Assembly: GCA_910585895.1 (NCBI GenBank)
Contig: CAJUHY010000003.1
Location: 2,575-66,574, forward strand
Source of the DNA: an uncultured Lachnospiraceae bacterium
GTDB lineage: Bacteria; Bacillota; Clostridia; Lachnospirales; Lachnospiraceae
Direction of reading: 5' to 3'
Length of the DNA: 64,000 nucleotides
How positions within the stretch are numbered: position 1 is the stretch's first letter; every line of letters begins with the position of its first letter. The notes beneath the pieces were generated by a model. It was not told where the DNA came from and searched no databases. It saw nothing but the letters and a program-made list of their open reading frames with translations. Of the stretch, positions 7,834 to 16,468 are shown in pieces. The position numbers and the translations under genes are program-made.

Positions 7834-7886
7834 AAAAGTACCTCCTTATACATTTACTGTTTATCAAAAATAAAGGAGGTACTTTT
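7834..7886 (+). promoter_or_regulatory. Hairpin that sequesters a Shine-Dalgarno sequence (or putP terminator)
   Basis: AAAAGTACCTCCTT (7834-7847) and AAGGAGGTACTTTT (7873-7886) form a perfect 14-bp stem around a 25-nt loop. The right arm contains AAAGGAGGT, the ribosome binding site for ATG 7889, so the stem would hide it. As the stem also ends in TTTT it may serve as the putP terminator. Both roles are possible. Confidence 0.6.
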
Positions 7887-7888
7887 AT

Positions 7889-7927
7889 ATGAAGAAGAAA
7901 AATTTAACAGGGATCGTATACAAATAG
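7889..7927 (+). CDS. 12-codon open frame ahead of the RsgI-like frame
   Basis: ATG 7889, 8 nt after AAAGGAGGT, starts MKKKNLTGIVYK and stops at TAG 7925-7927. Bases 7900-7906 read A AAT TTA in this frame, which has the X XXY YYZ form of a -1 slippery heptamer; slipping there enters exactly the frame of the downstream gene. It is either the true start of a gene broken by one lost base, a programmed frameshift, or a chance. Confidence 0.3.
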   Translation: MKKKNLTGIVYK

Positions 7928-8901
7928 TGCTGAATGATTCTTGCCAGGTCAGGGCGTTACAGGGATTGAATCAGGATGGTAAAAATGTTGTCAACAAACT
8001 GGAGTGGAAGAAAGAAGATTCTTTGTTTCAAACAGTTGATGTTTTGTTAGAGGGTGTTGTCAAAGATTCTTATCTTCGCGAGGGAAATGGAATACTTATC
8101 ACGGTTTTTACAGAGGATAAAGCACTGTACCAGGATTTGGAAAAAAGTTTGGCGGTCAAGATAGATGGCAAATTAGAGGTACTGAAAGTTTCTCATGTTA
8201 CTACGGCATTTCAATTTGCAGACGGTGGTTCTGCCAAAACGGGCAGGAAGCTGTTGGAAGCAGAACTTGCTGAAAATACTGGTGCAGATAAACAGAAACT
8301 GCAGCAGATGACAGTGATGGAATTGATTCAATATTGTCAGGAGTCTACGCCAGGAAAGCTGAAACTCTCGCCTCTGTCCCAGAAACAGCAGCAGGAAGTC
8401 TCCGGGCAAAGTGAGGATGACAAAAATTTACAGAAGAAAGGGTCAGTACCTCAGAATACGAAGAAAAACAGTGTTAATAAGGAAGATACAAATGTGAAAA
8501 ACGGCGCCAATAAGGAGGATACAAATGTAGGAAATGACGCCAATAAGGAAGATACAGATGCAGAAGACGGCGCCGATAAGGAAGAGGCAGATGTGAAAGG
8601 AGCCATCGATAACATAAAAGATAAAAAAACTTCACAGCCTCAACCGGAAAGTCCTTCGCAGCCTCAGGCGGAACCTTCACTGCAAGAGTATATCGGTTCA
8701 GAACAGGGAGTAGTAACGAAGGATAAGGAAGACGAGAAAGAAAACAAAAATAAAGGCAATAAAGACAAGGACAAAAACAACAAAGATAAGAGCAATAAGA
8801 ATAAGGACAAAAACAACAAAGACAAAACAAATAACAAAGATAACGACAACAAAGCTAGTAACAGCAGTGAAAATGGCAGCAAAGCCAATATTGGTAATTG
8901 A
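7927..8901 (+). CDS. RsgI-like middle-domain protein, N-terminally truncated
   Basis: A 324-residue frame with a possible GTG start at 7927 but no own ribosome binding site; the frame stays open upstream to at least 7861. Residues 1-90 (VRALQGLNQDGKNVVNKLEW, then LLEGVVKDSYL, then GILITVF) resemble the extracytoplasmic middle domain of RsgI-type anti-sigma factors. The cytoplasmic anti-sigma domain and membrane segment that normally precede it are missing. From about residue 175 come four repeats of the NKEDTNV type and then a tail of mostly Lys, Asn and Asp. The good ribosome binding site upstream belongs to another frame, so this is likely a remnant, or expressed by frameshifting. A strong terminator follows. 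Confidence 0.55.
   Translation: MLNDSCQVRALQGLNQDGKNVVNKLEWKKEDSLFQTVDVLLEGVVKDSYLREGNGILITVFTEDKALYQDLEKSLAVKIDGKLEVLKVSHVTTAFQFADGGSAKTGRKLLEAELAENTGADKQKLQQMTVMELIQYCQESTPGKLKLSPLSQKQQQEVSGQSEDDKNLQKKGSVPQNTKKNSVNKEDTNVKNGANKEDTNVGNDANKEDTDAEDGADKEEADVKGAIDNIKDKKTSQPQPESPSQPQAEPSLQEYIGSEQGVVTKDKEDEKENKNKGNKDKDKNNKDKSNKNKDKNNKDKTNNKDNDNKASNSSENGSKANIGN
8473..8590 (+). repeat. In-frame repeats in the RsgI-like gene
   Basis: About four units of 42-45 bp based on AATAAGGA(A/G)GATACAAATG encode NKEDTNV-type repeats with variable Asn, Gly and Asp. They precede a Lys/Asn/Asp-rich tail built from AAAGACAAAAACAAC-like words. Confidence 0.7.
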
Positions 8902-8921
8902 AAAAAGAGAGAAAAAAGAAC

Positions 8922-8961
8922 TTCCGCTTTACATAAAAGATTGTAAAGCGGAAATTTTTTT
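8922..8961. terminator. Bidirectional rho-independent terminator
   Basis: TTCCGCTTTACA (8922-8933) and TGTAAAGCGGAA (8942-8953) form a perfect 12-bp stem with an 8-nt loop. ATTTTTTT follows on the plus strand, and an A-rich tract (8902-8920) gives the T-run on the minus strand. It lies between the convergent RsgI-like gene and the Ig/NlpC-P60 gene and suits both. Confidence 0.9.
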
Positions 8962-8984
8962 ATCTTTAAAGTTTTTATATCATA

Positions 8985-11444
8985 CTATTTCAAAGGTCTT
9001 GCAACCATTACTATATGGCTCTCCGGATAATACTCGCGCAGAGGTTTCTCCAGGCGGAAACCATTGCCATAATACATGGATACATGGTAGATATTCTTAA
9101 AGCGTCCGTTGTTATAAGGGGCTTTATAGAAAATTAAGTCTCCGGGAAGCAGCTTTGAAACATCTACACCGCGGTAGGAAATGACTTTGCCGGTGCTCTG
9201 CATGTAGGAAGCCATGGAGGCGGCAGTTGGCGCCCAGGAAGAAATGCCTCCTAACAGTCTGGTATCGCAGCCGTAGGAACGAAATACCAGAGAGCTGCAG
9301 TCATAATAACCAGCGCTCATGCGCCTTGCCTGGCTGTAGGAAGAACTGTACATGATACTATAGCCAGTGTTGCATGCATCTATGGCGCGCTGGGGAGATA
9401 CTTCCACCTGGAAGTTAAAAGTGTTGCCGTCTGCCGTGATGACAATGCTGGCTTTTCCGCATTTGCGCGCAGTGATAACGCCGGATTTACTTACCGTAGC
9501 CACTGATTTTTTCATGGAGCGATAGGAGATTTTACTTTCTGCAGCTACGCCGGACAGTTTAATTTTCGCCGTCTTCTTGGGAGCAATCAGAGCGTAGTTC
9601 GTCTTAAGTTTGGGATTAGTGACAACAATAGTGTGCTTTATGCTCTTGCCATCGACCTTGATAGTCAAATCGGTTTTTCCGGTTTTCTTGCCAGCGGTTA
9701 CCGTACCATCCGGATTGATGGAAACAAGTGATTTTCTTTTCAGTTTCCAGGTGATTTCACTGAACGAAGTAAGTCCGTTCAAGGCAATTTTCTGAGAACG
9801 GCCAAGAGATACAACGGTGCGCTTATTTACAACTTTAGGTTTGGAAACCTTTATATTGGTCACATATTCCTCATCAGTGCCATCGGAATAGCTGACAACT
9901 GCGGTAATTTTGGCAGAACCAAACTTGAGGGCTTTCACTTTACCGCTTTGAAGGTCAATGTTTGCAACACTGGGATTTGAGGAAGTCCAAGTAGTTTCGG
10001 TAATGATAGCATCGGGCTTGTCCACATGTTTCAGTGTCAGTGTTTTGCTTGTTCCGACCGCTAAGGCTTCTTGCTGCTCGACGATACCAGAGTTTATGAC
10101 ATTGACGGTACAGGAACGTTTGCAGGTAACTGTCTGACCGTCAATATATGTGGTATAAAATGCATTTAATGAGGTCTTACCTGCGTGACGTGCCGTAACT
10201 TTGCACGAGTTTCCGGAAGAATTAACTTTTGCAACAGAAGGGTCTGACACCTCGAAAGTGACATTGTCGAAAGCGGATGCATTAGACATATATATGGTTG
10301 AACTGCTTCCCTCCATTAAAGTCTCAGAAGTGTGGCTTAGTTTGTGGTCATTTTTTAATACAGTCAGTTCAAAAGACTTCTTGACTCCTGGCACAGAAGC
10401 CGTAATTGTAGCGGTGCCGGAGCGTACGCCTGTGATTTTGCCGCTTTTGGATACTTTTGCAACCTTCGGATTGGAAGAGCGGTATGTAAGTTCGGAAGAT
10501 GGTTGTGCCGAAACGTCTATGGTGAAGCTGCTCTCCGCAAAAATGACTGTATCCTGTGTCCTTAACTTTAAGGATGGTTTTTTGACTGTGATTTTACATG
10601 TCTGTTTCAGTCCATGGCAGGAGGCGGTAATTTTTACCGTACCAATTTTTAGGGGGGTTATTGTTCCTTTTGAATTAACCCTGGCAATTTTTTTATCTGA
10701 AGATTTCCAGGTCACCTTGCCTTTAGGGGCAACATTAGCCTTTAAGGTAACTGGATTTTTCAGATAGACAGTCTTGCTGGCTGCCAGCTTCATAGAGGGC
10801 GCCTTTACCGTTACTTCACAGGAGGCAGAAACTTTATTTGCCGTGGCAGTGATGGTTGCAGTTCCAGTCTTCTTTGGTGAGAGTTTACCCTTGGAATCCA
10901 CATGTACTACAGATTCATTGGAAGAATGCCAGGTAGCGGCGCTGCCAGAAGCAACAGTGGCGTTCAGCTCACCGGTTTGGTTGGTGTATAGAGTGAGTTT
11001 CTTCCTATTTAAAGTAATTGTATCTGTTACGGTCACCGTACAGGAGGAAGAGGCAGTGTAGGCGCTGCCATCAGCAGTTAACGTTGCTGCAGCAGTTACC
11101 GTGGCATTGCCTGCCTTGATGGCTGTTACCAGACCCTGGTCAGATACAGAGATGATGTCCGTGCGGTCAACGCTCCATGCAATCTGCGGTTTGTTGGCAG
11201 CATTTGCGTTATAACCGGAATAAAAAGGTGTTAACTGTAAAGTGTCTCCGACATTAAGGCTGGCAGTGTTCTGATTTAAAGTGATTTGAAAATTCGTTTG
11301 AGAATTGTCTGGAACTTCTTCCTGAACGGAGATGCCTGCCGCTGGATTAGGTGCAGTCGAAGGTTCAGCTGCCTGGGAAACAAAGGGTGTTTCCATTATC
11401 AGCAGACAGCTGAGGATGAATGGAATTAATCTTTTGGATTTCAT
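8985..11444 (-). CDS. Secreted Ig-like repeat protein with C-terminal NlpC/P60 domain
   Basis: An 819-residue secreted protein. A signal peptide (MKSKRLIPFILSCLLIMETP then FVSQAAE) is followed by about eight bacterial Ig-like (Big_2) repeats with the pattern SSN..VAKVS..GKITG...GTATITA, to about residue 690. The C-terminal 130 residues form an NlpC/P60-type peptidase domain: the Cys in GYYDCSSLVF and the His in IYHVSMYYG are the expected catalytic pair, and LLPGDLIFY is typical. It probably cuts peptidoglycan stem peptides at the cell surface. The upstream in-frame ATG at 11477 would put 11 residues before the signal peptide; ATG 11444 has AGGAGG 6 nt upstream and is chosen. Confidence 0.88.
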   Translation of the reverse strand: MKSKRLIPFILSCLLIMETPFVSQAAEPSTAPNPAAGISVQEEVPDNSQTNFQITLNQNTASLNVGDTLQLTPFYSGYNANAANKPQIAWSVDRTDIISVSDQGLVTAIKAGNATVTAAATLTADGSAYTASSSCTVTVTDTITLNRKKLTLYTNQTGELNATVASGSAATWHSSNESVVHVDSKGKLSPKKTGTATITATANKVSASCEVTVKAPSMKLAASKTVYLKNPVTLKANVAPKGKVTWKSSDKKIARVNSKGTITPLKIGTVKITASCHGLKQTCKITVKKPSLKLRTQDTVIFAESSFTIDVSAQPSSELTYRSSNPKVAKVSKSGKITGVRSGTATITASVPGVKKSFELTVLKNDHKLSHTSETLMEGSSSTIYMSNASAFDNVTFEVSDPSVAKVNSSGNSCKVTARHAGKTSLNAFYTTYIDGQTVTCKRSCTVNVINSGIVEQQEALAVGTSKTLTLKHVDKPDAIITETTWTSSNPSVANIDLQSGKVKALKFGSAKITAVVSYSDGTDEEYVTNIKVSKPKVVNKRTVVSLGRSQKIALNGLTSFSEITWKLKRKSLVSINPDGTVTAGKKTGKTDLTIKVDGKSIKHTIVVTNPKLKTNYALIAPKKTAKIKLSGVAAESKISYRSMKKSVATVSKSGVITARKCGKASIVITADGNTFNFQVEVSPQRAIDACNTGYSIMYSSSYSQARRMSAGYYDCSSLVFRSYGCDTRLLGGISSWAPTAASMASYMQSTGKVISYRGVDVSKLLPGDLIFYKAPYNNGRFKNIYHVSMYYGNGFRLEKPLREYYPESHIVMVARPLK

Positions 11445-11486
11445 GGTATGCCTCCTATGTAAAAATAAAAAACGCAATATACCTAT

Positions 11487-11515
11487 ATGATAATATTTTT
11501 GGTGATTAGATTCAA
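11487..11515 (-). promoter_or_regulatory. SigmaA promoter of the Ig/NlpC-P60 gene
   Basis: On the minus strand, TTGAAT (11515-11510), a 17-nt spacer, and TATCAT (11492-11487). It lies about 40 nt upstream of the chosen start. Confidence 0.45.
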
Positions 11516-11576
11516 GAGGAGATTATGCAATTGGATAGAATTGGAGATAATTTAACCGATAAATAGATTTTTGAAC

Positions 11577-11605
11577 TTGCATTTTGCAGATGATAATGAT
11601 ATATT
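11577..11605 (+). promoter_or_regulatory. SigmaA promoter of nrdDG
   Basis: TTGCAT (11577-11582) and TATATT (11600-11605) with a 17-nt spacer. Probable NrdR boxes begin 5 nt downstream, a position suited to repression. Confidence 0.55.
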
Positions 11606-11609
11606 GGAT

Positions 11610-11655
11610 AGGCATATATAGTGCCTGGGAAAAATGATCACACTATATTTAGTTA
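11610..11655 (+). promoter_or_regulatory. Two probable NrdR boxes
   Basis: AGGCATATATAGTGCC (11610-11625) and ACACTATATTTAGTTA (11640-11655) each resemble the 16-bp NrdR box (ACAC-WATATNW-GTGT type) and start 30 bp apart, close to the three-turn spacing known for tandem NrdR boxes. Each copy is imperfect. Placement before a ribonucleotide reductase operon supports the call. Confidence 0.45.
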
Positions 11656-11672
11656 TTTTGGAGGAGAACCGA

Positions 11673-13835
11673 ATGAAAATTATCAAGAGAAGCGGTAAAG
11701 AGACAGGGTTTGACAAAAGCAAAATTGTAGACGCAGTCGCTAAGGCAAACAGAGAAGTAGCTGAGAGCGACCGGCTGTCGGGGGAACAGATAGACAAAAT
11801 CGCACAGCATATCACAGAGGTCTGCGCAACCATGGACCGTATTTACAATGTTGAAGAAATTCAGGACATGGTGGAGAATCAGATAATGGCCTGTCAGGCA
11901 TATGAAGTGGCGAGAAAATACATTACCTATCGTTATAAACGCGCACTGGTGCGCAAATCTAACTCTACGGACCAACAGATTTTGAGCTTGATTGAATGCG
12001 ATAATGAAGAAATTAAGCAGGAAAATTCTAATAAAAATCCGGTTGTGAACAGTGTGCAGAGAGATTACATGGCAGGGGAAGTCAGCAAGGACATTACCAG
12101 AAGATTCCTGCTGCCGGAGCATATTGTGCGTGCACATGAAGAAGGACAGATACATTTCCATGATTCAGATTATTTTGCCCAGCACATGCATAATTGCTGC
12201 CTGGTTAATCTGGAAGACATGCTGCAGAATGGGACGGTTATCAGCGAGACAATGATTGAACGCCCTAAGAGTTTTTCCACAGCATGTAATGTGGCAACCC
12301 AGGCGATTGCACAGATTGCCAGTTCCCAATATGGCGGACAGAGCATCACGCTTTCTCATTTGGCGCCGTTTGTTGAGGTGAGCCGGCAGAAATTGAGAAG
12401 GATAGTACGCCGCGAATATATGGCAGCAGGTCTGCCCCTGATTGAGGAAAAAGTCAACGAGGTGGCAGAGATGCGTGTCAAAGAGGAAATTCGCCGCGGT
12501 GTACAGATGATTCAATATCAGGTGATTACTCTGATGACGACCAATGGGCAAGCGCCTTTTGTTACGGTGTTCATGTATTTGAATGAGGTGGAGGAAGGAA
12601 GGCTCAGGGATGATTTAGCCTTAGTCATCAAAGAGATGCTCCTGCAGCGTATGCAAGGCGTGAAAAATGAAAAAGGTGTTTATATCACACCGGCATTTCC
12701 TAAATTGATTTATGTGTTAGAGGAAAATAATATTCGAGAGGGAAGCCGTTACTGGAATCTGACCCGGCTGGCAGCAAAATGTACGGCAAAGCGCATGGTG
12801 CCTGATTATATTTCCGAGAAGGTCATGAAGGAAAATAAGCAGGGGTACTGTTATCCGTGTATGGGCTGCCGCTCTTTCCTCACTGTGTATCACGACAAAG
12901 ATAACCAGCCTAAATTCTATGGCAGGTTTAATCAGGGGGTTGTTACGCTCAACCTGGTGGATATTGCCTGCGCCTCCAAAGGAGACAGGGATAAATTTTG
13001 GCGGATATTTGATGAACGGCTGGAGTTATGTCGGGAAGCGTTGATGCTCCGGCATCAGCGACTGAAAGGGACTCCCTCGGACGTTGCACCAATATTGTGG
13101 CAGTATGGCGCGCTCGCGCGTCTCAAAAAGGGACAGGTAATTGATGAACTTCTCTATCATGGGTACTCAACGATTTCTCTGGGCTATGCGGGACTTTGTG
13201 AATGTACCAGATATATGACCGGCAAATCACATACCGACCCGACAGCAACTCCGTTTGCCATTAAGGTGATGGAACACATGAATGCAGCGTGTAAGCGCTG
13301 GAAGGAAGAGACAGATATAGATTTCAGCCTCTATGGAACACCGTTGGAATCCACTACGTACAAGTTTGCCAAATGCCTGCAGAATCAGTTTGGGGTGATT
13401 GAGGGTGTGACAGATAAAAATTATATTACCAATAGTTATCATATCCATGTGACGGAAGAGATTGATGCTTTCAGCAAGCTTACGTTTGAATCACAGTTCC
13501 AGAAGCTTTCTCCTGGCGGTGCGGTAAGCTATGTGGAAGTGCCCAATATGCAGGGCAATATAGACGCGGTGCTGAGCGTGATGCAGCATATTTATGATAA
13601 TATCATGTATGGAGAGCTGAATGTTAAGAGCGATTACTGTCAGGTATGTGGCTATGAAGGTGAAATCAGGATTGTTTCTGATAAGGACGGAAAACTGGTG
13701 TGGGAATGCCCCAATTGCCAGAATCAGGATGAGGACAAGATGAATGTAGCGCGCAGGACCTGCGGTTATATCGGCACCCAGTTCTGGAATCAGGGCAGAA
13801 CCCAGGAAATTCAGGAGAGGGTGATGCATCTATAA
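11673..13835 (+). CDS. nrdD: Anaerobic (class III) ribonucleoside-triphosphate reductase
   Basis: A 720-residue NrdD, which reduces ribonucleoside triphosphates to deoxyribonucleotides under anoxia with a glycyl radical. An ATP-cone allosteric domain is at residues 1-90 (MKIIKRSGKETGFDKSKIVD). The C-terminal zinc site is made by CQVCG and CPNC, followed by RRTCGYIG, where the second Gly is the radical site. ATG 11673 has GGAGGA upstream; an in-frame ATG at 11634 would add 13 residues ahead of the conserved start. The stop overlaps the nrdG start by one base (TAATG). Confidence 0.96.
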   Translation: MKIIKRSGKETGFDKSKIVDAVAKANREVAESDRLSGEQIDKIAQHITEVCATMDRIYNVEEIQDMVENQIMACQAYEVARKYITYRYKRALVRKSNSTDQQILSLIECDNEEIKQENSNKNPVVNSVQRDYMAGEVSKDITRRFLLPEHIVRAHEEGQIHFHDSDYFAQHMHNCCLVNLEDMLQNGTVISETMIERPKSFSTACNVATQAIAQIASSQYGGQSITLSHLAPFVEVSRQKLRRIVRREYMAAGLPLIEEKVNEVAEMRVKEEIRRGVQMIQYQVITLMTTNGQAPFVTVFMYLNEVEEGRLRDDLALVIKEMLLQRMQGVKNEKGVYITPAFPKLIYVLEENNIREGSRYWNLTRLAAKCTAKRMVPDYISEKVMKENKQGYCYPCMGCRSFLTVYHDKDNQPKFYGRFNQGVVTLNLVDIACASKGDRDKFWRIFDERLELCREALMLRHQRLKGTPSDVAPILWQYGALARLKKGQVIDELLYHGYSTISLGYAGLCECTRYMTGKSHTDPTATPFAIKVMEHMNAACKRWKEETDIDFSLYGTPLESTTYKFAKCLQNQFGVIEGVTDKNYITNSYHIHVTEEIDAFSKLTFESQFQKLSPGGAVSYVEVPNMQGNIDAVLSVMQHIYDNIMYGELNVKSDYCQVCGYEGEIRIVSDKDGKLVWECPNCQNQDEDKMNVARRTCGYIGTQFWNQGRTQEIQERVMHL

Positions 13836-14356
13836 TGTATTATGGGGAAATCAAGAAGACAGACATTGCCAATGGACCGGGTGTGCGGGTTTCCCTGTTT
13901 GTGTCAGGCTGTACACATCACTGTAAAGGTTGTTTTAATGCGGAAACATGGGATTTTCATTATGGACAGCAATTCACGCAAGAAGTGGAAGAAAAACTGT
14001 TTGCACTGTTAGAACCTGAGTTTATTGCAGGTCTGACAGTGCTTGGAGGAGAACCATTTGAACCGGAAAATCAGCGTGTATTGCTGCCGTTTCTCAAAAA
14101 AGTAAAGCAGGAGTATCCGCACAAGACGATATGGTGTTATACTGGGTATCTGCTGGACGAGCAGTTATGGAAAAACAGCCCGGCAAGATGTGAGGTTACA
14201 GATGAAATGCTGTTGTTTTTGGATATACTGGTGGATGGCGAATTTGTGCAGGAAGAGAAAGATCTCTCCCTGCGGTTTTGTGGTTCAAGAAATCAGCGTC
14301 TTATTGATGTAAAGGAGAGCCTGAGACAGGGAAGGGTCTGTATAGCTAAAGTATAA
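13835..14356 (+). CDS. nrdG: Anaerobic ribonucleotide reductase activating enzyme
   Basis: A 173-residue radical-SAM protein that makes the glycyl radical on NrdD. The iron-sulfur motif CTHHCKGC (CxxxCxxC) is at about residues 26-33, preceded by NGPGVRVSLFVSGC and followed by TVLGGEPF. Length is standard for NrdG. It overlaps nrdD by one nucleotide and is translationally coupled to it. The diverged 88-bp repeat begins 14 nt after its stop. Confidence 0.96.
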   Translation: MYYGEIKKTDIANGPGVRVSLFVSGCTHHCKGCFNAETWDFHYGQQFTQEVEEKLFALLEPEFIAGLTVLGGEPFEPENQRVLLPFLKKVKQEYPHKTIWCYTGYLLDEQLWKNSPARCEVTDEMLLFLDILVDGEFVQEEKDLSLRFCGSRNQRLIDVKESLRQGRVCIAKV

Positions 14357-14370
14357 TCTGTTATCAAACT

Positions 14371-14460
14371 AGGAGGAAGGCCAATGCGAAGCATTATTGA
14401 AATGCTTTCCGACGACATGGCAGGTATCGCGCAGCGCTGCGTGCCGCTACCTTAATATCA
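14371..14460 (+). repeat. Diverged copy of the 88-bp repeat
   Basis: AGGAGGAAGGCCAATGCGAAGC and the following bases align along about 85 bp with the repeat before adk. The hairpins persist through substitutions: GGAAGGC/GCCTTCC becomes GGAAGGC/GCTTTCC (a G-T pair), and the last stem becomes CGCAGC/GCTGCG. It lies in the gap after nrdG. Confidence 0.75.
14384..14455 (+). CDS. Possible 23-residue peptide in the repeat copy
   Basis: ATG 14384 lies 7 nt after AGGAGG and opens MRSIIEMLSDDMAG, continuing to a TAA at 14453-14455. It aligns with the micro-frame at 60-152: MRSI, then M, then SDDMAG, then A, R and VP are kept, while several third positions differ silently (GAT/GAC). Expression is unproven. 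Confidence 0.25.
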   Translation: MRSIIEMLSDDMAGIAQRCVPLP

Positions 14461-14562
14461 GGCAAAACTGTTATTTTAAGAAAAGAATAAGAAATTATTT
14501 GCAAAAGATACACTATTTTGCAGACAGCAAGTGTTAATATAGGAAGAGGGAAGTATAGAAGT

Positions 14563-14964
14563 ATGGAATATCAGAAAAAACAAGGGATGCCGGAATGTTT
14601 TAAGATTATGCTGGTATCCCTAAAACCAGACGGCTGCAAAGTACTTAAGGGACCCAAAGAAGAGATACGTCTGGCGGAAATTCTCAGAGATGATTATCAT
14701 ACCAGCAGGTATGAGAAGATGGTTCAGCTGGTAGTGAGGGAAATGGTGGAGGAAAGCGAACAGGAAAGTGTTTCCCAGCTGCTTTCTCTGGAACATCTGC
14801 AGAAGATATTGGGCAGTGGAAAAGAGAAGATGGTATGTTCTTACCGGCGTAAAGTTGAGGGGGTCATGCAGCCGGTATCTGCAGAAATATTTCCAAGGAG
14901 GTTTGGCAAGCGGGGTGAATTGGAAGAATTTATGGTATATGTGTATCAACGTAATGAAGATTAA
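14563..14964 (+). CDS. Unknown small protein
   Basis: A 133-residue soluble protein that I do not recognise. It starts MEYQKKQGMPECFKIMLVSL, is rich in charged residues with a run of Glu in the middle (REMVEESEQESVSQLL), and ends LEEFMVYVYQRNED. The end looks a little like the edge of a PAS-type sensor fold, but no clear motif supports that. An upstream in-frame TTG at 14518 is unlikely to be the start; ATG 14563 follows AGGAAGAGGG by 12 nt. The L,D-transpeptidase gene follows closely, so the two may share a transcript. Confidence 0.6.
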   Translation: MEYQKKQGMPECFKIMLVSLKPDGCKVLKGPKEEIRLAEILRDDYHTSRYEKMVQLVVREMVEESEQESVSQLLSLEHLQKILGSGKEKMVCSYRRKVEGVMQPVSAEIFPRRFGKRGELEEFMVYVYQRNED

Positions 14965-14980
14965 GAATTGAGGGATGCGT

Positions 14981-16456
14981 ATGGCAAAACGGAGGCGCAG
15001 GAGGAAACAGAAAGCCGTAATAATCGGCGTGTTGTTATCGTTCACAGTTTTGGTGGGATTGTATGTTGTGAGTTCCTTTTACTTTGATGAACATTTTTTC
15101 TTTCGCACCAAAATCAATGGCTGGCGGGTCGGCGGAATGAATCTTACAGAGGCGGAAGCAAAAGTGGGCGACGGCGTGGAGGACTACCTTCTGACGGTAT
15201 TTGACAGAGACGGTGGGAAACATCATGTCTATGGCAAAGATATTGAATGTTCTTATGTGCCGGATGGGTCTGTCAAAAGACTATTGGACAAACAGAATCC
15301 AATTCAGTGGGTTAGCGCAGTTTTCAATCCTCAGGGCGGGGATGTTCCTATTACTATGGATTACAAGGAAGAATTGATATCCCAGGCTGTGAAGGATATG
15401 GATTGCTTTCAGGAAGAGAATATCACAGAGCCGGAGAGTGCAAGGATTGAACTTGGAGAGGACGGATATTACATAGAGCCTGAAGCACCGGGCAACCGCA
15501 TGGATTTTGAGAGTGTGCTGGCTAAGGTGAAACAGGCAGTTTCCGAAGGGGCTTCTTCTGTCCAGCTTACGGATGAGGATTATGTCAGCCCGGAATATAC
15601 CAGTGAGAGCGATGAGATTGTGGCAACGATTGAACGGATTAACAACTATGAAAATGCAGTCATAACTTATCAGATTAAAGATTATGAGGAATCGCTTGGA
15701 AAAGAGCAGATTCGGGATTTCCTGGTCGTTGATGGATTTGAAGTATCTTTACAGGAAGATAAGATTACCGATTATGTACAGATGCTTGCCAGTAAATATA
15801 ACACTTATGCAGATGTGCGCACGTTTCGGACATCTTCCAATGATACGGTGGAGATTGGCGGCGGCGATTATGGCTGGATTGTGGACAAGCCCGGGGAAGC
15901 AGAGCAGATTAAAGCAGATTTAGAGGCTGGCAGGCCGGTCAGCCGGGAGCCTGTCTATTCCCAACGCGCTTTTGTCGAGGGCAAGGATGACATTGGCAAT
16001 ACTTATGTGGAGATTGATTACACCAAACAGCACATGTGGTATTATGAAAATGGCGAATTAGTTGTAGAAAGTGATGTCGTCACCGGAAATATCAACAGGG
16101 ATAATGGTTCTCCTGACGGAGTGTTTAAGATTGTATATAAGGACAGCCCGGCAGTGCTGAAAGGCGAGGACTATGAGTCGGATGTCACGTATTTTATGCC
16201 TTTTGCCTACAATGTGGGGATTCACGATGCTTCCTGGAGAGACGGTAAATTTGGCGGGGAAATTTATAAATCCAGCGGTTCCCATGGCTGTATCAATGCG
16301 CCGCTTGAGGTAGCGGATACAATTTATAAGAAAATTAAAGTAGGAACGCCAGTGATTGCCTATTACCGGGAACCGGTAGAACTGACAGCGGAAAATGCCA
16401 AGATTTCCAATGCATATTCCTATAAGGACCCGGAGAAAAAGCAAGAGGATAACTAG
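14981..16456 (+). CDS. L,D-transpeptidase, membrane-anchored
   Basis: A 491-residue protein with a basic N-terminus (AKRRRRRKQK), one membrane segment at about residues 12-34, and the rest outside. Residues about 60-330 resemble the repeated peptidoglycan-binding domains that often precede the catalytic domain. The YkuD domain fills about residues 340-465, with the active-site motif SHGCINAP supplying His and Cys. It cross-links peptidoglycan stem peptides 3-3, or attaches proteins, and is insensitive to many beta-lactams. ATG 14981 with GAGGG 6 nt upstream is preferred over ATG 14975, which lies too close to the SD. A hairpin shared with the convergent gene follows. Confidence 0.9.
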   Translation: MAKRRRRRKQKAVIIGVLLSFTVLVGLYVVSSFYFDEHFFFRTKINGWRVGGMNLTEAEAKVGDGVEDYLLTVFDRDGGKHHVYGKDIECSYVPDGSVKRLLDKQNPIQWVSAVFNPQGGDVPITMDYKEELISQAVKDMDCFQEENITEPESARIELGEDGYYIEPEAPGNRMDFESVLAKVKQAVSEGASSVQLTDEDYVSPEYTSESDEIVATIERINNYENAVITYQIKDYEESLGKEQIRDFLVVDGFEVSLQEDKITDYVQMLASKYNTYADVRTFRTSSNDTVEIGGGDYGWIVDKPGEAEQIKADLEAGRPVSREPVYSQRAFVEGKDDIGNTYVEIDYTKQHMWYYENGELVVESDVVTGNINRDNGSPDGVFKIVYKDSPAVLKGEDYESDVTYFMPFAYNVGIHDASWRDGKFGGEIYKSSGSHGCINAPLEVADTIYKKIKVGTPVIAYYREPVELTAENAKISNAYSYKDPEKKQEDN

Positions 16457-16468
16457 CAGGAAAATTAA

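Noticed and set aside
7046..7867. 273-codon minus-strand frame over the end of putP
   Set aside because: Antisense shadow of a clear SSS transporter; low-complexity composition from reading membrane-segment codons backward.
8664..8888. Leu/Ser-rich minus-strand frame as a membrane peptide
   Set aside because: It is the antisense reading of the Lys/Asn/Asp-rich tail of the RsgI-like gene, which produces Leu, Phe and Ser codons by composition alone.
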